A stretch of DNA of 33,843 nt from Apostichopus californicus (GCA_020650975.1 JAIPMN010020400.1:3876-37718), one strand, 5' to 3'. Shown: positions 23,901-30,367, numbered from the stretch's first letter. Program-made: numbers and translations. Notes: generated by a model not told the origin, from the letters alone.

Positions 23901-26900
23901 CTTTCATATTTGTCAGTTGATTTGCCATGATGACTTCATTTACTCATCTGTTGCCAGGTGCAATTGTCAAATAACACCAAATTAAAAAAAAATCAACTCT
24001 TCATCATACAAAGCTGCTACGAGGAGATAGTTTAAACCTTAATTAGACAATCTTTTATACAGTATCCCATCCTGAAAAAATCTATTCGAAATTTTCAAAT
24101 TGTTAAAGCAATGCCAAATATGGATGTTTTCTCATGCAGAAAACAAAGCATTGGATAAAGCGGTATAATTCAAAATCTTCAAACTTCTACGCAAAAGTTG
24201 AACGCTAAAATTACTCCCTGCTTAAAACTGCAGGAAATGACCAGCATTTTTGTAAAATTCAGCAATCAATTTCAGCCATCAGCCTATCTCAAACAGATCA
24301 GAACGGAATCGGCCAACCTTGTAAAACTGCTAAAAGATGAGTGTTTCACGACGGTCTGGTAAAGGTCCCCGGTTCATAAGGTCCCCGGTTCATAAGGTCC
24401 CCGGTTCATAAGGTCCCCGGTTCGAGTCACTCCCAGATTAATGTATGTCGTCCAGTTACAGAGTTGTTGACAATTAACAATTCATTATCATGGACGTTAA
24501 ATATGAATGTAAGAGACTGACTTCGGTCAGCTTGCGGCTTTGATAAGCTAATGAGGCTTCTTCGTGAGTTCCTGCTTGCAGGAAGATCTAAAATACATAC
24601 ATACATACAAAGATTTTGCTCTTTTAGGAAATGACACAGCTTTTCTCTTGCGTTTTGATTTTGTTTTCAGGAGCAGAGACATTTACTTGAAATCATGAAG
24701 AAGGAGAAAGAAAGAATAGAGACGGAGAAGCTGCGGGAGAAAGAGAAAGCCGAGCAAGATCGCTTAAAGGCATCCATACTAAAACATAACACCAGCGTCA
24801 ACCAGCCGACCAGCAACGCTCTGAACACGACGCTGACCAAGGAAACCAATAAGTCGCCGACGTCCTACGAAATGACCCCTCAGAGGTGAGGAGATGTTTG
24901 AAATTTTTAAAAAAAAAAGAAAAAAGTGACAGTTTGTCACAGAATCTTCATTTCAAAGAAGAACAAAAAACGTTGCGTTTCCATGGTTTCCATGGAGGAG
25001 ATGTTTGGAAAAAAAAAAATGTTTTATCATAGAATCTTCATTTAAAAGAAGAACTTAAACGTTGCGTTTCCATGGTTTCAGCTCTTAGCTCTAGAGAAGC
25101 GGACTGAACCGTCATCTGTAATTTTGATTTACGTGACGCCCATGGTGTATTACTTCCCCGTGGCAAGAGTGTTAGATAGTTTGCCTCTGCAGTCATTGAC
25201 ATGCACAGGTAGTATCAGACTCCCACTTGTGCCCCGGTTATCTAGGCTAGGTAGTACTTCCCTCCCGCTGTGGGGATAATCTAATCTTATTTGTAAAAGA
25301 TTGAAGACAAAAACAACAGACTTTCTCATGACTGTAAAGCATCTGCTGTGAAAATGTAATAAATATCAGATTTTCTTGTTAATTTCATGATAAACTTTTT
25401 GAATTCGTCGCTTCAATTTATGTAAATATATCATCCCCGTAGGATTTTGTTTGGCAAAAATTGTAAATTTTTCAACTCTGGCATCTCTGGCAATAACAGA
25501 TTGAATCATGGGTTGAATTTTTTTTTTTTAATTTTTTTAAATCATTTATTCACAGAGGAGAGTAATGATTATGTACACAAAAATGTGAATTCTTTTATGA
25601 AAATTAAACTTGTCAAAGAACATTGACAACTAAGCGCTCAACAATTCCAAATGTTGTCACATTTTCAATGATAAATCGAAAAAGACGAATTTAGTAGGAA
25701 AGCATAAAGCAATTGAAAAATATCTCTTCATGATGACATCACAGACCATCTACCACCATCATCCAGTTTCTGGAGTAGGTACAGGGTTAGCCATTCAAAG
25801 TAGTTTACATTCGCAGGACCGGGTCTCGAGTTAGAGACCAGATACTGAGATGTGATTTGTAACTAACAGCCTGGAATATTTGTGTCTTTGAAGTACTACA
25901 GACCACCTAGCGAATTTGCCCGTATTCAGTTCATTTGTTGTATGTCATATTCTCATTCAAAATCTGTTGAAATTTTTCATAAAGCTCTTTTCATTTCCAA
26001 GATATACACTTTTAAAGTTTTGACAAATTTGTAAACTCATTAAATATTTGGAGTGTTGCACTCAGTGACTCATCTAACATTCTTATTTTATCCCTGAATA
26101 AGTCGACCCTAAATAACAAACCCACATTTATCATTTTTATAATGTGCTGATCCTCTTTTCAAAGAAGACAATTAAATATATCCCAAACAATTTCCTTAGG
26201 CCAAATACCTGTGTTCAGTGTCTTTGAAAACGAAGGTTGTAAAAAAACAAAGGAATAACATAACAGAAAAATAAGGCATTCGCTCCCTTGACATCATCAA
26301 TGTGCATAATTAACTAATTAATGTTTATTCATAAATAAAACTAGAATTGAGAAACGACTCGTAAAATGGCCAATCTTTGATGGATTTTGATGGGAGTTAC
26401 AGCTATTTTCATGATTTCTAATGCCTATTCGAGTGTGTAGGACAATCAATGTCCAGAGTCCTTTAAGATAATTGGCTTTATTATTTGCTAAAAAGCCTAT
26501 CAGGATGTCTCCTAAATGCAAAAAAGTAACAGGGTACCTAAGTAGCTTCTGTTCACTGTAATGCTCAACCAGTCGCTGCAAACAATTTTCATCTGAGACG
26601 TCAGTTGTAAATTCCTCTTATCTACGATGACAACATCTTTCATCCTCTCCAGGATATACGTCGCCGCCTCTGAAGAAAACTACGGCATCGACGATCTTCA
26701 CAGCGGAGATTCGACAGACGACGAAGACGATCCCCGCAAAGTGATTCCTAAGTGGGCTCAAGGTAAACCGAGTTTCAGACACATTCAGACCATCAATTAT
26801 TTGACTTTCCTCTCTAAGTTTGTGATTCCTAAGTGGGCTCAAGGTAAACCGAGTTTCAGACACATTCAGACCATCAATTATTTGACTTTCCTCTAAGTTT

Positions 26901-29900
26901 TTGATTCCTAAGTGAGCTGAAGATAACCGAGTTTCAGACACATTCAGACCATCAATTATTTGACTTTCCTCTAAGTTTGTGATTCCTAAGTGGGCTCAAG
27001 GTAAACCGAGTTTCAGACACATTCAGACCATCAATTATTTGACTTTCCTCTTAGTTTGTGATTCCTAAGTGGGCTCAAGATAACCTAGTTTCAGACACTT
27101 TCAGACCATCAATTATTTGACTTTCCTCTAAGTTTGTCCTTTTTTTTTTGCAATTATTTTGGCAAAATTTTGCCAAAATTTGCAAATTTCCAAAAATATG
27201 CAAAAATTTGCAATATTTTTTTTGCAAAATTTTGCAATATTTTTTTTTTTGCAATTATGTTAAATGGAGTCGTTCCGAAGCTTTGTTTTGGTGGTATTTC
27301 TTGAATTATCCTAAACTCTGAAAGATATTTGAAAATTTCCCTCTGTGAACTACCGTGCAGACTATGGGAGAGATGAATGTCTGTAATAAATGCACTGACC
27401 AAAGATCCTCAACATATGAGAGGAAGTCGAACGTAGATCTCTGCGAGAAAAAAAAATGCAACTCGGGAAAAGGGAGACAGTCGATAGCGAGCAGAAGCGA
27501 TGAGTATAGTTTGAGTTTTGAATGAAAAAGGAGATAGTTGTCACACCACGCTAAAAGAATAGGAAGGTAACACTTACAACACTGCGTCACCTCTCAGCGT
27601 GAAGAAAGATATTTTTCTGTCACTTTTTTTGTCATTTCCCCGTCAAGAAATTGACTGGATGTAATTCCAGGACCAGCATATTCACGCTGATTAATAAATA
27701 ATGTGACTGTCTGAACACCTACCCCCACCTATGGGGGACCTCTGTGGAGGTGATGTCACAAGTCGATAACGCGAAGAATTTTATAAAAAGGAAAATAAAA
27801 ATGATATAATCAACTAAAATTTAGTGCTGAGAATATGCCGCGTCGCGGGAATGGCAGTGCGACTTTTCGTTATTAGGAGAGTTATAAAGCGTGATAAAGT
27901 CATTACCATGTCCCAGATTTGTTACCAGTGTCTTCATTTGGGGTTGAGCCGAACTTGTTAGCAGTAATGTCATTCGAGTGGAACCATCAACTTAAAAATT
28001 CCTGTAGTTTTTGTTTTCTATGGGGGAAGGGGAGGGGGGACATAGATGATTTCATTTTAATTACTTCACATTGGAAATTAAGTGACCAAAACTGGAAATA
28101 ATTTAGTGTTCTAATTTCGTCTAGCAGTTTTGACGGCAGTTAGACTTTCTCTTCAAATTTTATGGTCCCTGTGTACAGAAACCGCTATACATCTATGCAC
28201 TTGCGTAGCAATTCGCCAAATCTTCACAGCATTTCGTGATGCGATACCCAATAAATTATTGCCCAGAATTGACTCGGTTACAACACCCCGGGAGGCTGTT
28301 CTGAATTTTTCACTCCAGTTTGCTTAGAACTCAAAGCAGGACTCCCTCTTGGCTCCCCTCCCCCATCTAAAATATTAACAATATTTTACCATACTGTATT
28401 GCCTCCACAGTATCATTTCTCAATTTTGCACAATTCTTGTAACTGGAGTGCAGAATCAATCTCTTATGCTTGCTCTTTACCGACTCTGTGTCGATATTGG
28501 TCGCCATCTTTATCAAGGCTAGCCGAGTATAACTCCATAGCACTACTCCATAGCACATTGAAATTGATCGGACTCATCTATCCAGTACTAGGATGTTTCT
28601 GTCAAGGTTTACTTTAACTCGGGAGTAATTTACTCGAGAATAAAACACTCGGGAGTAATTAACTAGTTCATGTGATTATTACGATCTTTACCAGTGTTTA
28701 GCAATTATTCACTCAGGCAGTTTAAGATCAACATTTTTATATCAATGACATGTAGAAGCAAATAGGGAATGTTGAAAAGTGACTCAATCGCTCTCATACC
28801 TTGAAAATAAAATACGATAAATTGAGTCGAAGACTAAAAATGATCTCCACTCTGAAGTGATCTGAGTTTTGATGTCACGTCAAAGAGTCGAGTCATAGAC
28901 TTAAATCAATTTTTTTTTAAAATCTCTATGAGAAAAATGAAAACATTGACAAAACATGTTTAAGCCAATTCACTTTGATAATTTATTAACTCGAGTCAGT
29001 TTATGACTCTTTAGACATCTGGGATGCAGTACTGATTTATGTTAACATTCAAGTAAAAAGGTTTTTTTAACTCAAAAAAGAGGTATAGAGCTGCCTGCTG
29101 ATGCCATATATGATAAGAATCAGATGTTAGTTGCTACAGTTCTAAGGTTTAAATGTAATTATTTCATTTTAAAGGAGATACAAATACAACCACCATCATT
29201 AATCCGTGTGATGGCGATAACTGTGCCGAACATCTCACCCCAATGTTATTCCACCGTTGGAGACATCAGTGGTTCAATGTTCCTTCACACACAAGCACAG
29301 AGGCTTGATCAAGTCTAAAATATGAAATCACCGAACCAAATGCGCTTCATTTTATGACAATAGTTATTTTCTTTGAGGTAGATTGGTGTTGCGAATTATG
29401 TTGAATCTAAGAAACTGAAATGATTAACATGATGCTGCGCATTGGTTTCAATATCAATGCTCATCACTGCTAGGAAAAGTAAAAAAATACAAAGAGACAG
29501 TAGACCATATCATGTCCTAGTGACACCATGACATATTTATATTATATTATATATATTTATAATTAGGCCTCCAGACAGGACTTTTAAACTAGGATAATTA
29601 TCTTCTTACATGAAGTGATATTTTTCTCAGCTGATAGGGGGAGTTTGCAGTGGCGTAGCCAGCATTCTATTGTTAGGGGGGCAAGATTTTTCTTAAGATT
29701 TTCTTGTGATTAGAACTCGAAAAAATGTAAAAAAGAAGTATTTTGAATACATCACTGGATTTCATTTGGGGGGCAAGACTGTAGCACAAAGCAAATTTAG
29801 GGGGGGCATTGCGCCCCCCCCCCCCCCTGGCCCCCCTCTGGCTACGCCACTGGCCGGAGTTGGTCATCGCAAAGATCTCTATCATATAAAACTAAAGATG

Positions 29901-30367
29901 GCAGTTGGCTTTTAAGTGTGTCTCCTTAAAAGAAAACAAAGCAGACCTGTTAGTATTGCAGTATTGTTACTTTGAGACATCTCAGATGGTTGTAACAGCA
30001 CATGGTGTTTACTTTCCAAATTGATTAAAAAAGAGTCCAGTAGTCTTTGCTGGAATTGACTGAAACTGGACTTCTCAGACTCAGCTTATCACATGGCCAC
30101 TTCCAACATTCATCTTTTTGTGTGTGAAAAGTTTTCTAAATTGACTTTTCATGATCAAATCACTTTTGTGTTCAATTTCCTACAGGTGTGGCCTTGAGAG
30201 ACCTCTGTGTTAAACAATACTTACATCAGAACTCGGACGATATTTTTGCTCCAGTCGCGGCACCAAATCTGGAACTTCTCTTTGCCAAGAAGAGAGCTCG
30301 TTTCTTCAAGAGAACCAGCTCAGCGGTTTGGAATTCTCCACCACTTGCTGCAAATCATCGCAGATGA
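2785..30367 (+). CDS. INCENP: Inner centromere protein (INCENP), 16 coding exons, 1178 aa
   Basis: Scaffold of the chromosomal passenger complex: its N terminus binds survivin and borealin at centromeres, and its C-terminal IN-box binds and activates Aurora B. Exons: 2785-2942, 4651-4785, 6990-8717, 9904-9982, 12003-12054, 13053-13080, 13773-13797, 14898-15032, 16741-16838, 18378-18483, 19088-19225, 21000-21205, 22090-22231, 24671-24885, 26653-26762, 30186-30367. All introns are GT-AG and every phase is compatible; the sum is 3537 nt. Order: targeting helix (about 16-52), basic patch (67-76), disordered charged region (98-735), SFIKRNTPL (767-775), single alpha-helix (781-1050), SYEMTPQR (1075-1082), IN-box (1083-1171). 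At 1178 aa it is longer than human INCENP (about 918 aa), mainly because of exon 3. An in-frame TGA at 2764-2766 supports the start codon. Exon edges are inferred without transcript data. Confidence 0.93.
3865..4467. mobile_element. hAT-type MITE in intron 1
   Basis: Both ends carry the inverted repeat TAGGGATGCACCGGAT, continuing into CCGG-rich, internally palindromic sub-terminal DNA. It is flanked by GCCTACAG (3857-3864) and GCCTGCAG (4468-4475), an 8-bp target duplication with one mismatch. The 603-bp interior is AT-rich and has no transposase frame. Length, duplication size and the sub-terminal CCGG repeats fit a non-autonomous hAT element. Confidence 0.88.
4651..4785 (+). CDS. INCENP: INCENP coding exon 2: basic centromere-targeting patch
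   Basis: Residues 53-97. LLPKTTGENKRKRGRRRKKS aligns with the vertebrate stretch LMPKTPSQKNRRKKRR, which lies just after the survivin/borealin helix and helps centromere targeting. The vertebrate CDK1 site (TP) is replaced by TT here, so no proline follows the threonine. The acceptor CCCATTCAG ends at 4650. The donor at 4786 (CG|GTCAGT) leaves phase 2 and joins exon 3 in frame; a second GT at 4790 would not fit that phase. The next intron (4786-6989) holds a duplicated hairpin repeat, a divergent dispersed repeat and a CA/TA microsatellite. Confidence 0.88.
4857..4980. repeat. tandem duplicated hairpin repeat
   Basis: Two copies with a 72-bp period start at 4857 and 4929; the second is cut short. 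Each contains GGCAGTTTTTGTCG followed by its complement AAACTGCCG, forming a stem with a small loop, and then TAACTGCCGGACAAGAA or a near version. The array starts 71 bp after the exon 2 donor. No known family recognised. Confidence 0.65.
5127..5300. repeat. divergent dispersed repeat
   Basis: Shares ordered short matches with 28120-28265: a TAGCAGTTTTGA start, a TAGCAATT block, a CATTTYGYGATGCGATA block, and an AAATTATT end. A third, weaker relative lies at about 3722-3825 (GATGCGATATTGGATAAATT). All are in the same orientation. Too diverged for me to assign a family; it could be an old MITE or SINE tail. Confidence 0.4.
6329..6368. repeat. CA/CATA microsatellite
   Basis: An imperfect run of CACACA and CATA units in intron 2. 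A spurious minus-strand reading frame runs through it. Confidence 0.8.
6990..8717 (+). CDS. INCENP: INCENP coding exon 3: large disordered acidic/basic region
   Basis: One 1728-nt exon encoding residues 98-673, nearly half the protein. It is low-complexity and rich in Glu, Lys, Ser, Thr and Arg. Visible items are RRSTRKR near 156, an SV40-like nuclear localisation signal TPPKRKKV at about 267-274, an acidic Glu run, a proline-directed cluster TPPRTPRAGKAPTPVTPS, and a GGGGG stretch. I see no folded domain. This fits the disordered central part of other INCENPs, where HP1 and kinase contacts map, but no specific binding motif is certain. Base composition is much more GC-rich than the flanking introns. 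The acceptor TTCTCTTCTAG ends at 6989; the donor is AAG|GTTTGT at 8718. Intron 3 (8718-9903) shows nothing beyond AT-rich sequence. Confidence 0.9.
9904..9982 (+). CDS. INCENP: INCENP coding exon 4
   Basis: Residues 674-700, reading SRAKRMSEEGGDTVIKENAT and then a basic LKRKSQ end. No recognised motif; it continues the disordered region. The acceptor is a pyrimidine-rich tract ending in CTAG at 9903, and the donor is CAG|GTATGA at 9983 in phase 0. Phase agreement with exons 3 and 5 is the main support. Intron 4 (9983-12002) is AT-rich and carries a TTAA-flanked MITE at 11540-11908. Confidence 0.8.
11540..11908. mobile_element. TTAA-flanked MITE, copy 1
   Basis: A 369-bp unit bounded by TTAA at 11540-11543 and 11905-11908. 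The left end AGGCATTGAAGACTCGCC and the inverted right end AGGGGTGTGAAGACTCGC form an imperfect inverted repeat with GAAGACTCGC in common. A second copy in the same orientation lies at 15094-15463. TTAA targets are characteristic of piggyBac elements, so a non-autonomous piggyBac-like MITE is plausible, but no transposase is present to confirm it. Confidence 0.75.
12003..12054 (+). CDS. INCENP: INCENP coding exon 5 (52 nt)
   Basis: Residues 701-717, ESDDGTCPGRASKAALA, plus one base. No motif recognised. The acceptor tract TCTTCCTCTCTGGTCTGTAG ends at 12002 and the donor is CAG|GTGGGT at 12055. It is placed by splice-site quality and phase; being short and unconserved it is less certain than exons with INCENP homology. 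Intron 5 (12055-13052) holds a fold-back palindrome at 12677-12812. Confidence 0.7.
12677..12812. repeat. fold-back palindrome in intron 5
   Basis: Two 46-nt arms at 12677-12722 and 12767-12812 are inverted copies with three mismatches (43 of 46 pairs), separated by about 44 nt. They start GGGGTTAATCAAC and include TCTAGCGTGCGTT. No clear target duplication flanks it. A 22-bp piece of the left arm (12697-12718) occurs again, identical and in the same orientation, at 12917-12938, so the sequence belongs to a repeat family, probably a fold-back MITE. Confidence 0.8.
13053..13080 (+). CDS. INCENP: INCENP microexon 6 (28 nt)
   Basis: Encodes GGKKSPEEQ and two bases of an Arg codon. The acceptor TTTTTGTCGCAG ends at 13052 and the donor AAAG|GTAAAG begins at 13081, both good. 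Twenty-eight nt is not divisible by 3, and neither is the next exon (25 nt), but together they make 53 nt, so skipping either one alone or both would shift the frame. Intron 6 contains an AT-rich repeat array at 13239-13382. Confidence 0.7.
13239..13382. repeat. AT-rich tandem array in intron 6
   Basis: Repeated GATTATACATA and ATATACATAT units, bounded on both sides by CATAAGCAAATG (13239 and 13371). Looks like local slippage expansion between two copies of the same short sequence. Confidence 0.7.
13773..13797 (+). CDS. INCENP: INCENP microexon 7 (25 nt)
   Basis: Completes the Arg codon and encodes FTPDNYDR, with a TP dipeptide that could be a proline-directed phosphosite. The acceptor CTCGTTGCAG ends at 13772 and the donor is AGA|GTAAGT at 13798, a perfect consensus from +1 to +6. 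Phase 0 matches exon 8. Intron 7 (13798-14897) holds no element I recognise. Confidence 0.7.
14898..15032 (+). CDS. INCENP: INCENP coding exon 8: conserved SFIKRNTPL block
   Basis: Residues 736-780. The end of this exon, VASFIKRNTPLKKTQK, matches vertebrate VMKSFIKRNTPLRMDPKEK, which sits immediately before the long charged helix. This block anchors the gene identification in the middle of the protein. The acceptor TTGCTCTCTGCAG ends at 14897 and the donor is AAG|GTATGG at 15033, phase 0 at both ends. Intron 8 (15033-16740) starts with a second TTAA-flanked MITE at 15094-15463, only 62 bp after the donor; the rest is AT-rich non-coding sequence. Confidence 0.92.
15094..15463. mobile_element. 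TTAA-flanked MITE, copy 2
   Basis: A 370-bp second copy of the 11540-11908 element, bounded by TTAA at 15094-15097 and 15460-15463. It is very similar along its whole length, differing by scattered substitutions and a few small indels. Copies 1 and 2 lie in different introns of the same gene in the same orientation. Short open frames shared by both copies are not genes. Confidence 0.78.
16741..16838 (+). CDS. INCENP: INCENP coding exon 9: start of the single alpha-helix
   Basis: Residues 781-812, DRKQEIVEKQKREEEVRRKL onward. The alternating Glu and Arg/Lys composition with i, i+4 charge pairing marks the start of the single-alpha-helix (SAH) region, which in vertebrate INCENP also binds microtubules. 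The acceptor TCTATGTACAG ends at 16740 and the donor CA|GTAAGT at 16839 is a full match to consensus. Intron 9 (16839-18377) shows a CT-rich stretch at about 16910-17010 and otherwise nothing. Confidence 0.9.
18378..18483 (+). CDS. INCENP: INCENP coding exon 10: SAH continuation
   Basis: Residues 813-848. KREERSRKVAEARARRIQMQ aligns well with vertebrate [20 protein letters not shown]. The acceptor TATTTCTCAG ends at 18377. The only donor that keeps phase with exon 11 is ATG|GTTGGT at 18484, which is weak from +3 onward. A perfect 9-bp stem with a GAAA loop lies about 200 nt downstream at 18681-18702. Retaining the intron would give a frame that stops at 18579. Confidence 0.85.
18681..18702 (+). 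other. perfect hairpin with GAAA loop in intron 10
   Basis: A 9-bp perfect stem, CTGAAGGTC pairing with GACCTTCAG, closed by a GAAA tetraloop of the stable GNRA class if transcribed. It lies about 200 nt after the weak exon 10 donor. A function is not shown; a single short hairpin can arise by chance. Confidence 0.5.
19088..19225 (+). CDS. INCENP: INCENP coding exon 11: SAH continuation
   Basis: Residues 849-894, from ALSNKQKEDKRREELERRLK to EEEARLQKLREQ, matching the vertebrate KMEEVEARRKQEEEARRLR region. The acceptor CTTCCTCATCAG ends at 19087 and the donor CAG|GTAAGG starts at 19226. The last 15 nt of the exon and the donor form the first unit of a 19-bp tandem array that fills the start of intron 11. 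If a later donor of the array were used, the frame would hit TAG after three codons (V-R-T-stop). Confidence 0.9.
19211..19944 (+). repeat. 19-bp minisatellite built from the exon 11 splice donor
   Basis: The unit is ACTTAGRGAACAGGTACGG. Counting the donor position in each unit from 19226 to 19929 gives 703 bp, exactly 37 periods of 19 with no indel, so 38 units. The first unit is the last 15 nt of exon 11 plus the real donor GTAAGG. Of the 38 donor positions, 34 keep GT; those at 19283, 19302 and 19606 read AT and 19910 reads GC. Most units read CAG|GTACGG, close to a consensus donor. Units differ by point changes only, suggesting expansion by replication slippage or unequal exchange. Confidence 0.95.
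19985..19994. other. assembly gap (10 N)
   Basis: Ten N bases, followed by a long C-run. This lies in intron 11 just after the minisatellite. True length is unknown, so the intron and possibly the array flank may be longer than shown. Confidence 0.98.
21000..21205 (+). CDS. INCENP: INCENP coding exon 12: SAH continuation
   Basis: Residues 895-962, beginning EELKKRQEEFIQRKKEYEDQ and ending MLERKEER. The composition is highly charged and helix-forming, without hydrophobic heptads, as in other INCENP SAH segments. The acceptor CTTTCGCCAACAG ends at 20999 and the donor GAG|GTAATC starts at 21206, phase 2. Intron 12 (21206-22089) contains a hAT-like element at 21525-21910 with a perfect 8-bp duplication. 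Confidence 0.9.
21525..21910. mobile_element. hAT-like non-autonomous element in intron 12
   Basis: Flanked by a perfect 8-bp duplication GGCTAAAA at 21517-21524 and 21911-21918. The left end CAGGGGTTCCCTAACT and the inverted right end CACGGTAACCCTAACT match at 13 of 16 positions. The 386-bp interior has four GGGGTTCGTG copies, two after the left end and two before the right end, and no transposase frame. The perfect duplication suggests a more recent insertion than the elements at 660 and 3865. Confidence 0.9.
22090..22231 (+). CDS. INCENP: INCENP coding exon 13: SAH continuation
   Basis: Residues 963-1010, REREQKELERKRLAEADQRE onward and ending LRDKERQE. The Arg-Glu-rich repeats resemble the QERREQERREQ stretch of vertebrate INCENP. 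The acceptor TTTCTCATCGACAG ends at 22089 and the donor GAG|GTAGGA starts at 22232, phase 0. Retaining the intron would end in a stop within nine codons. Intron 13 (22232-24670) holds G/T homopolymer runs at 22396-22450, a 144-bp tandem duplication at 23301-23580 and a tRNA-derived SINE near 24330-24608. Confidence 0.9.
23301..23580. repeat. 144-bp tandem duplication in intron 13
   Basis: AGGACATATTTTTGAATTTC starts at 23301 and again at 23445; the two copies stay alignable to about 23580, with a short indel and scattered substitutions. No coding potential or known family seen. Confidence 0.85.
24330..24608 (+). mobile_element. candidate tRNA-derived SINE with repeated B-box segment
   Basis: GGTTCGAGTC at 24419 matches a tRNA T-arm / RNA polymerase III B-box. 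The 16-bp segment AAGGTCCCCGGTTCAT that contains it is repeated four times in tandem (24362-24425), the last copy turning into GGTTCGAG. A unique body follows with GCAGGAAGATCT near the end, then a simple (ATAC)4 tail at 24593-24608. Head plus body plus simple-repeat tail is SINE architecture. The A-box is not clear and the left boundary is a guess. Confidence 0.55.
24671..24885 (+). CDS. INCENP: INCENP coding exon 14: end of SAH and SYxMTPQ block
   Basis: Residues 1011-1081. The first part, EQRHLLEIMKKEKERIETEK, ends the charged helix. A Ser/Thr/Asn-rich linker follows, then TSYEMTPQR, matching vertebrate CTSYQMTPQ just before the IN-box. The acceptor TTGTTTTCAG ends at 24670 and the donor GAG|GTGAGG starts at 24886. 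Intron 14 (24886-26652) begins with a 107-bp tandem duplication; the rest is AT-rich with nothing recognised. Confidence 0.93.
24888..25077 (+). repeat. 107-bp tandem duplication starting at the exon 14 donor
   Basis: GAGGAGATGTTTG starts at 24888, the +3 position of intron 14, and again at 24995. The copies share AGAATCTTCATTT, AAGAAGAAC and CGTTGCGTTTCCATGGTTTC in order. The second copy lacks the GT, so it is not itself a donor. Confidence 0.85.
26653..26762 (+). CDS. INCENP: INCENP coding exon 15: first half of the IN-box
   Basis: Residues 1082-1118 plus one base. NYGIDDLHSGDSTDDEDDPR followed by KVIPKWAQG matches vertebrate [28 protein letters not shown]. This segment wraps around the small lobe of Aurora B; W1116 corresponds to the conserved IN-box tryptophan. 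The acceptor CATCCTCTCCAG ends at 26652 and the donor is CAAG|GTAAAC at 26763. The end of the exon and the donor are repeated five times downstream at ~80-bp spacing. Using the second copy's donor at 26844 would add exactly 81 nt without a stop. Confidence 0.95.
26741..27136 (+). repeat. five-copy ~80-bp tandem array built from the exon 15 donor
   Basis: Units start at 26741, 26822, 26901, 26979 and 27058 (spacings 81, 79, 78, 79). Each begins with the last 22 nt of exon 15 (or a close copy), then the donor and about 57 nt of intron. Copies 1, 2 and 4 keep CAAG|GTAAAC; copies 3 and 5 read AT at the donor position. The first spacing is 81 only because copy 1 has an extra TC, which makes readthrough to copy 2 in frame and stop-free. 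Confidence 0.95.
27139..27256. repeat. low-complexity T/GCAAAATTTTGC-rich segment with a perfect palindrome
   Basis: Starts directly after the exon 15 array. Repeated TTTGCAA and AAAATTTTGC units between T-runs. 27157-27178 is a perfect 22-bp palindrome centred on AATT with arms TTTTGGCAAAA. Confidence 0.8.
28120..28265. repeat. divergent dispersed repeat, second copy
   Basis: Relative of 5127-5300 in the same orientation, sharing TAGCAGTTTTGA, GTAGCAATT and GTGATGCGATA blocks in order. Family unknown. The rest of intron 15 (27257-30185) is AT-rich, with short direct repeats of ACTCGGGAGTAATT at 28618-28665 and the hAT-like element at 29648. Confidence 0.4.
29648..29852. mobile_element. short element with CAGTGGCGTAGCCAG inverted termini
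   Basis: The left end CAGTGGCGTAGCCAG and right end CTGGCTACGCCACTG are perfect 15-bp inverted repeats. This terminus is common among animal hAT-type non-autonomous elements. The interior of 205 bp includes G- and C-runs. Left flank GGAGTTTG and a right-flank GGAGTTGG resemble an 8-bp duplication, but the right one is offset by three bases, so the duplication is uncertain. Confidence 0.82.
30186..30367 (+). CDS. INCENP: INCENP terminal coding exon 16: IN-box end with TSS motif
   Basis: Residues 1119-1178 and the TGA stop at 30365-30367. RARFFKRTSSAVWNSPPL matches vertebrate KPRYHKRTSSAVWNSPPLQ. T1162, S1163 and S1164 form the Thr-Ser-Ser site that Aurora B phosphorylates for full activation of the complex. 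The segment DIFAPVAAPNLELLFAKK corresponds to the vertebrate LFGTILPLDLEDIFKK region. The acceptor CAATTTCCTACAG ends at 30185. The protein ends seven residues after the PP, without the longer tail of the human protein. Confidence 0.96.

Noticed and set aside
19211..27136. CRISPR-like reading of the regular repeats
   Set aside because: Units are contiguous without unique spacers, and the sequence is a eukaryotic intron.
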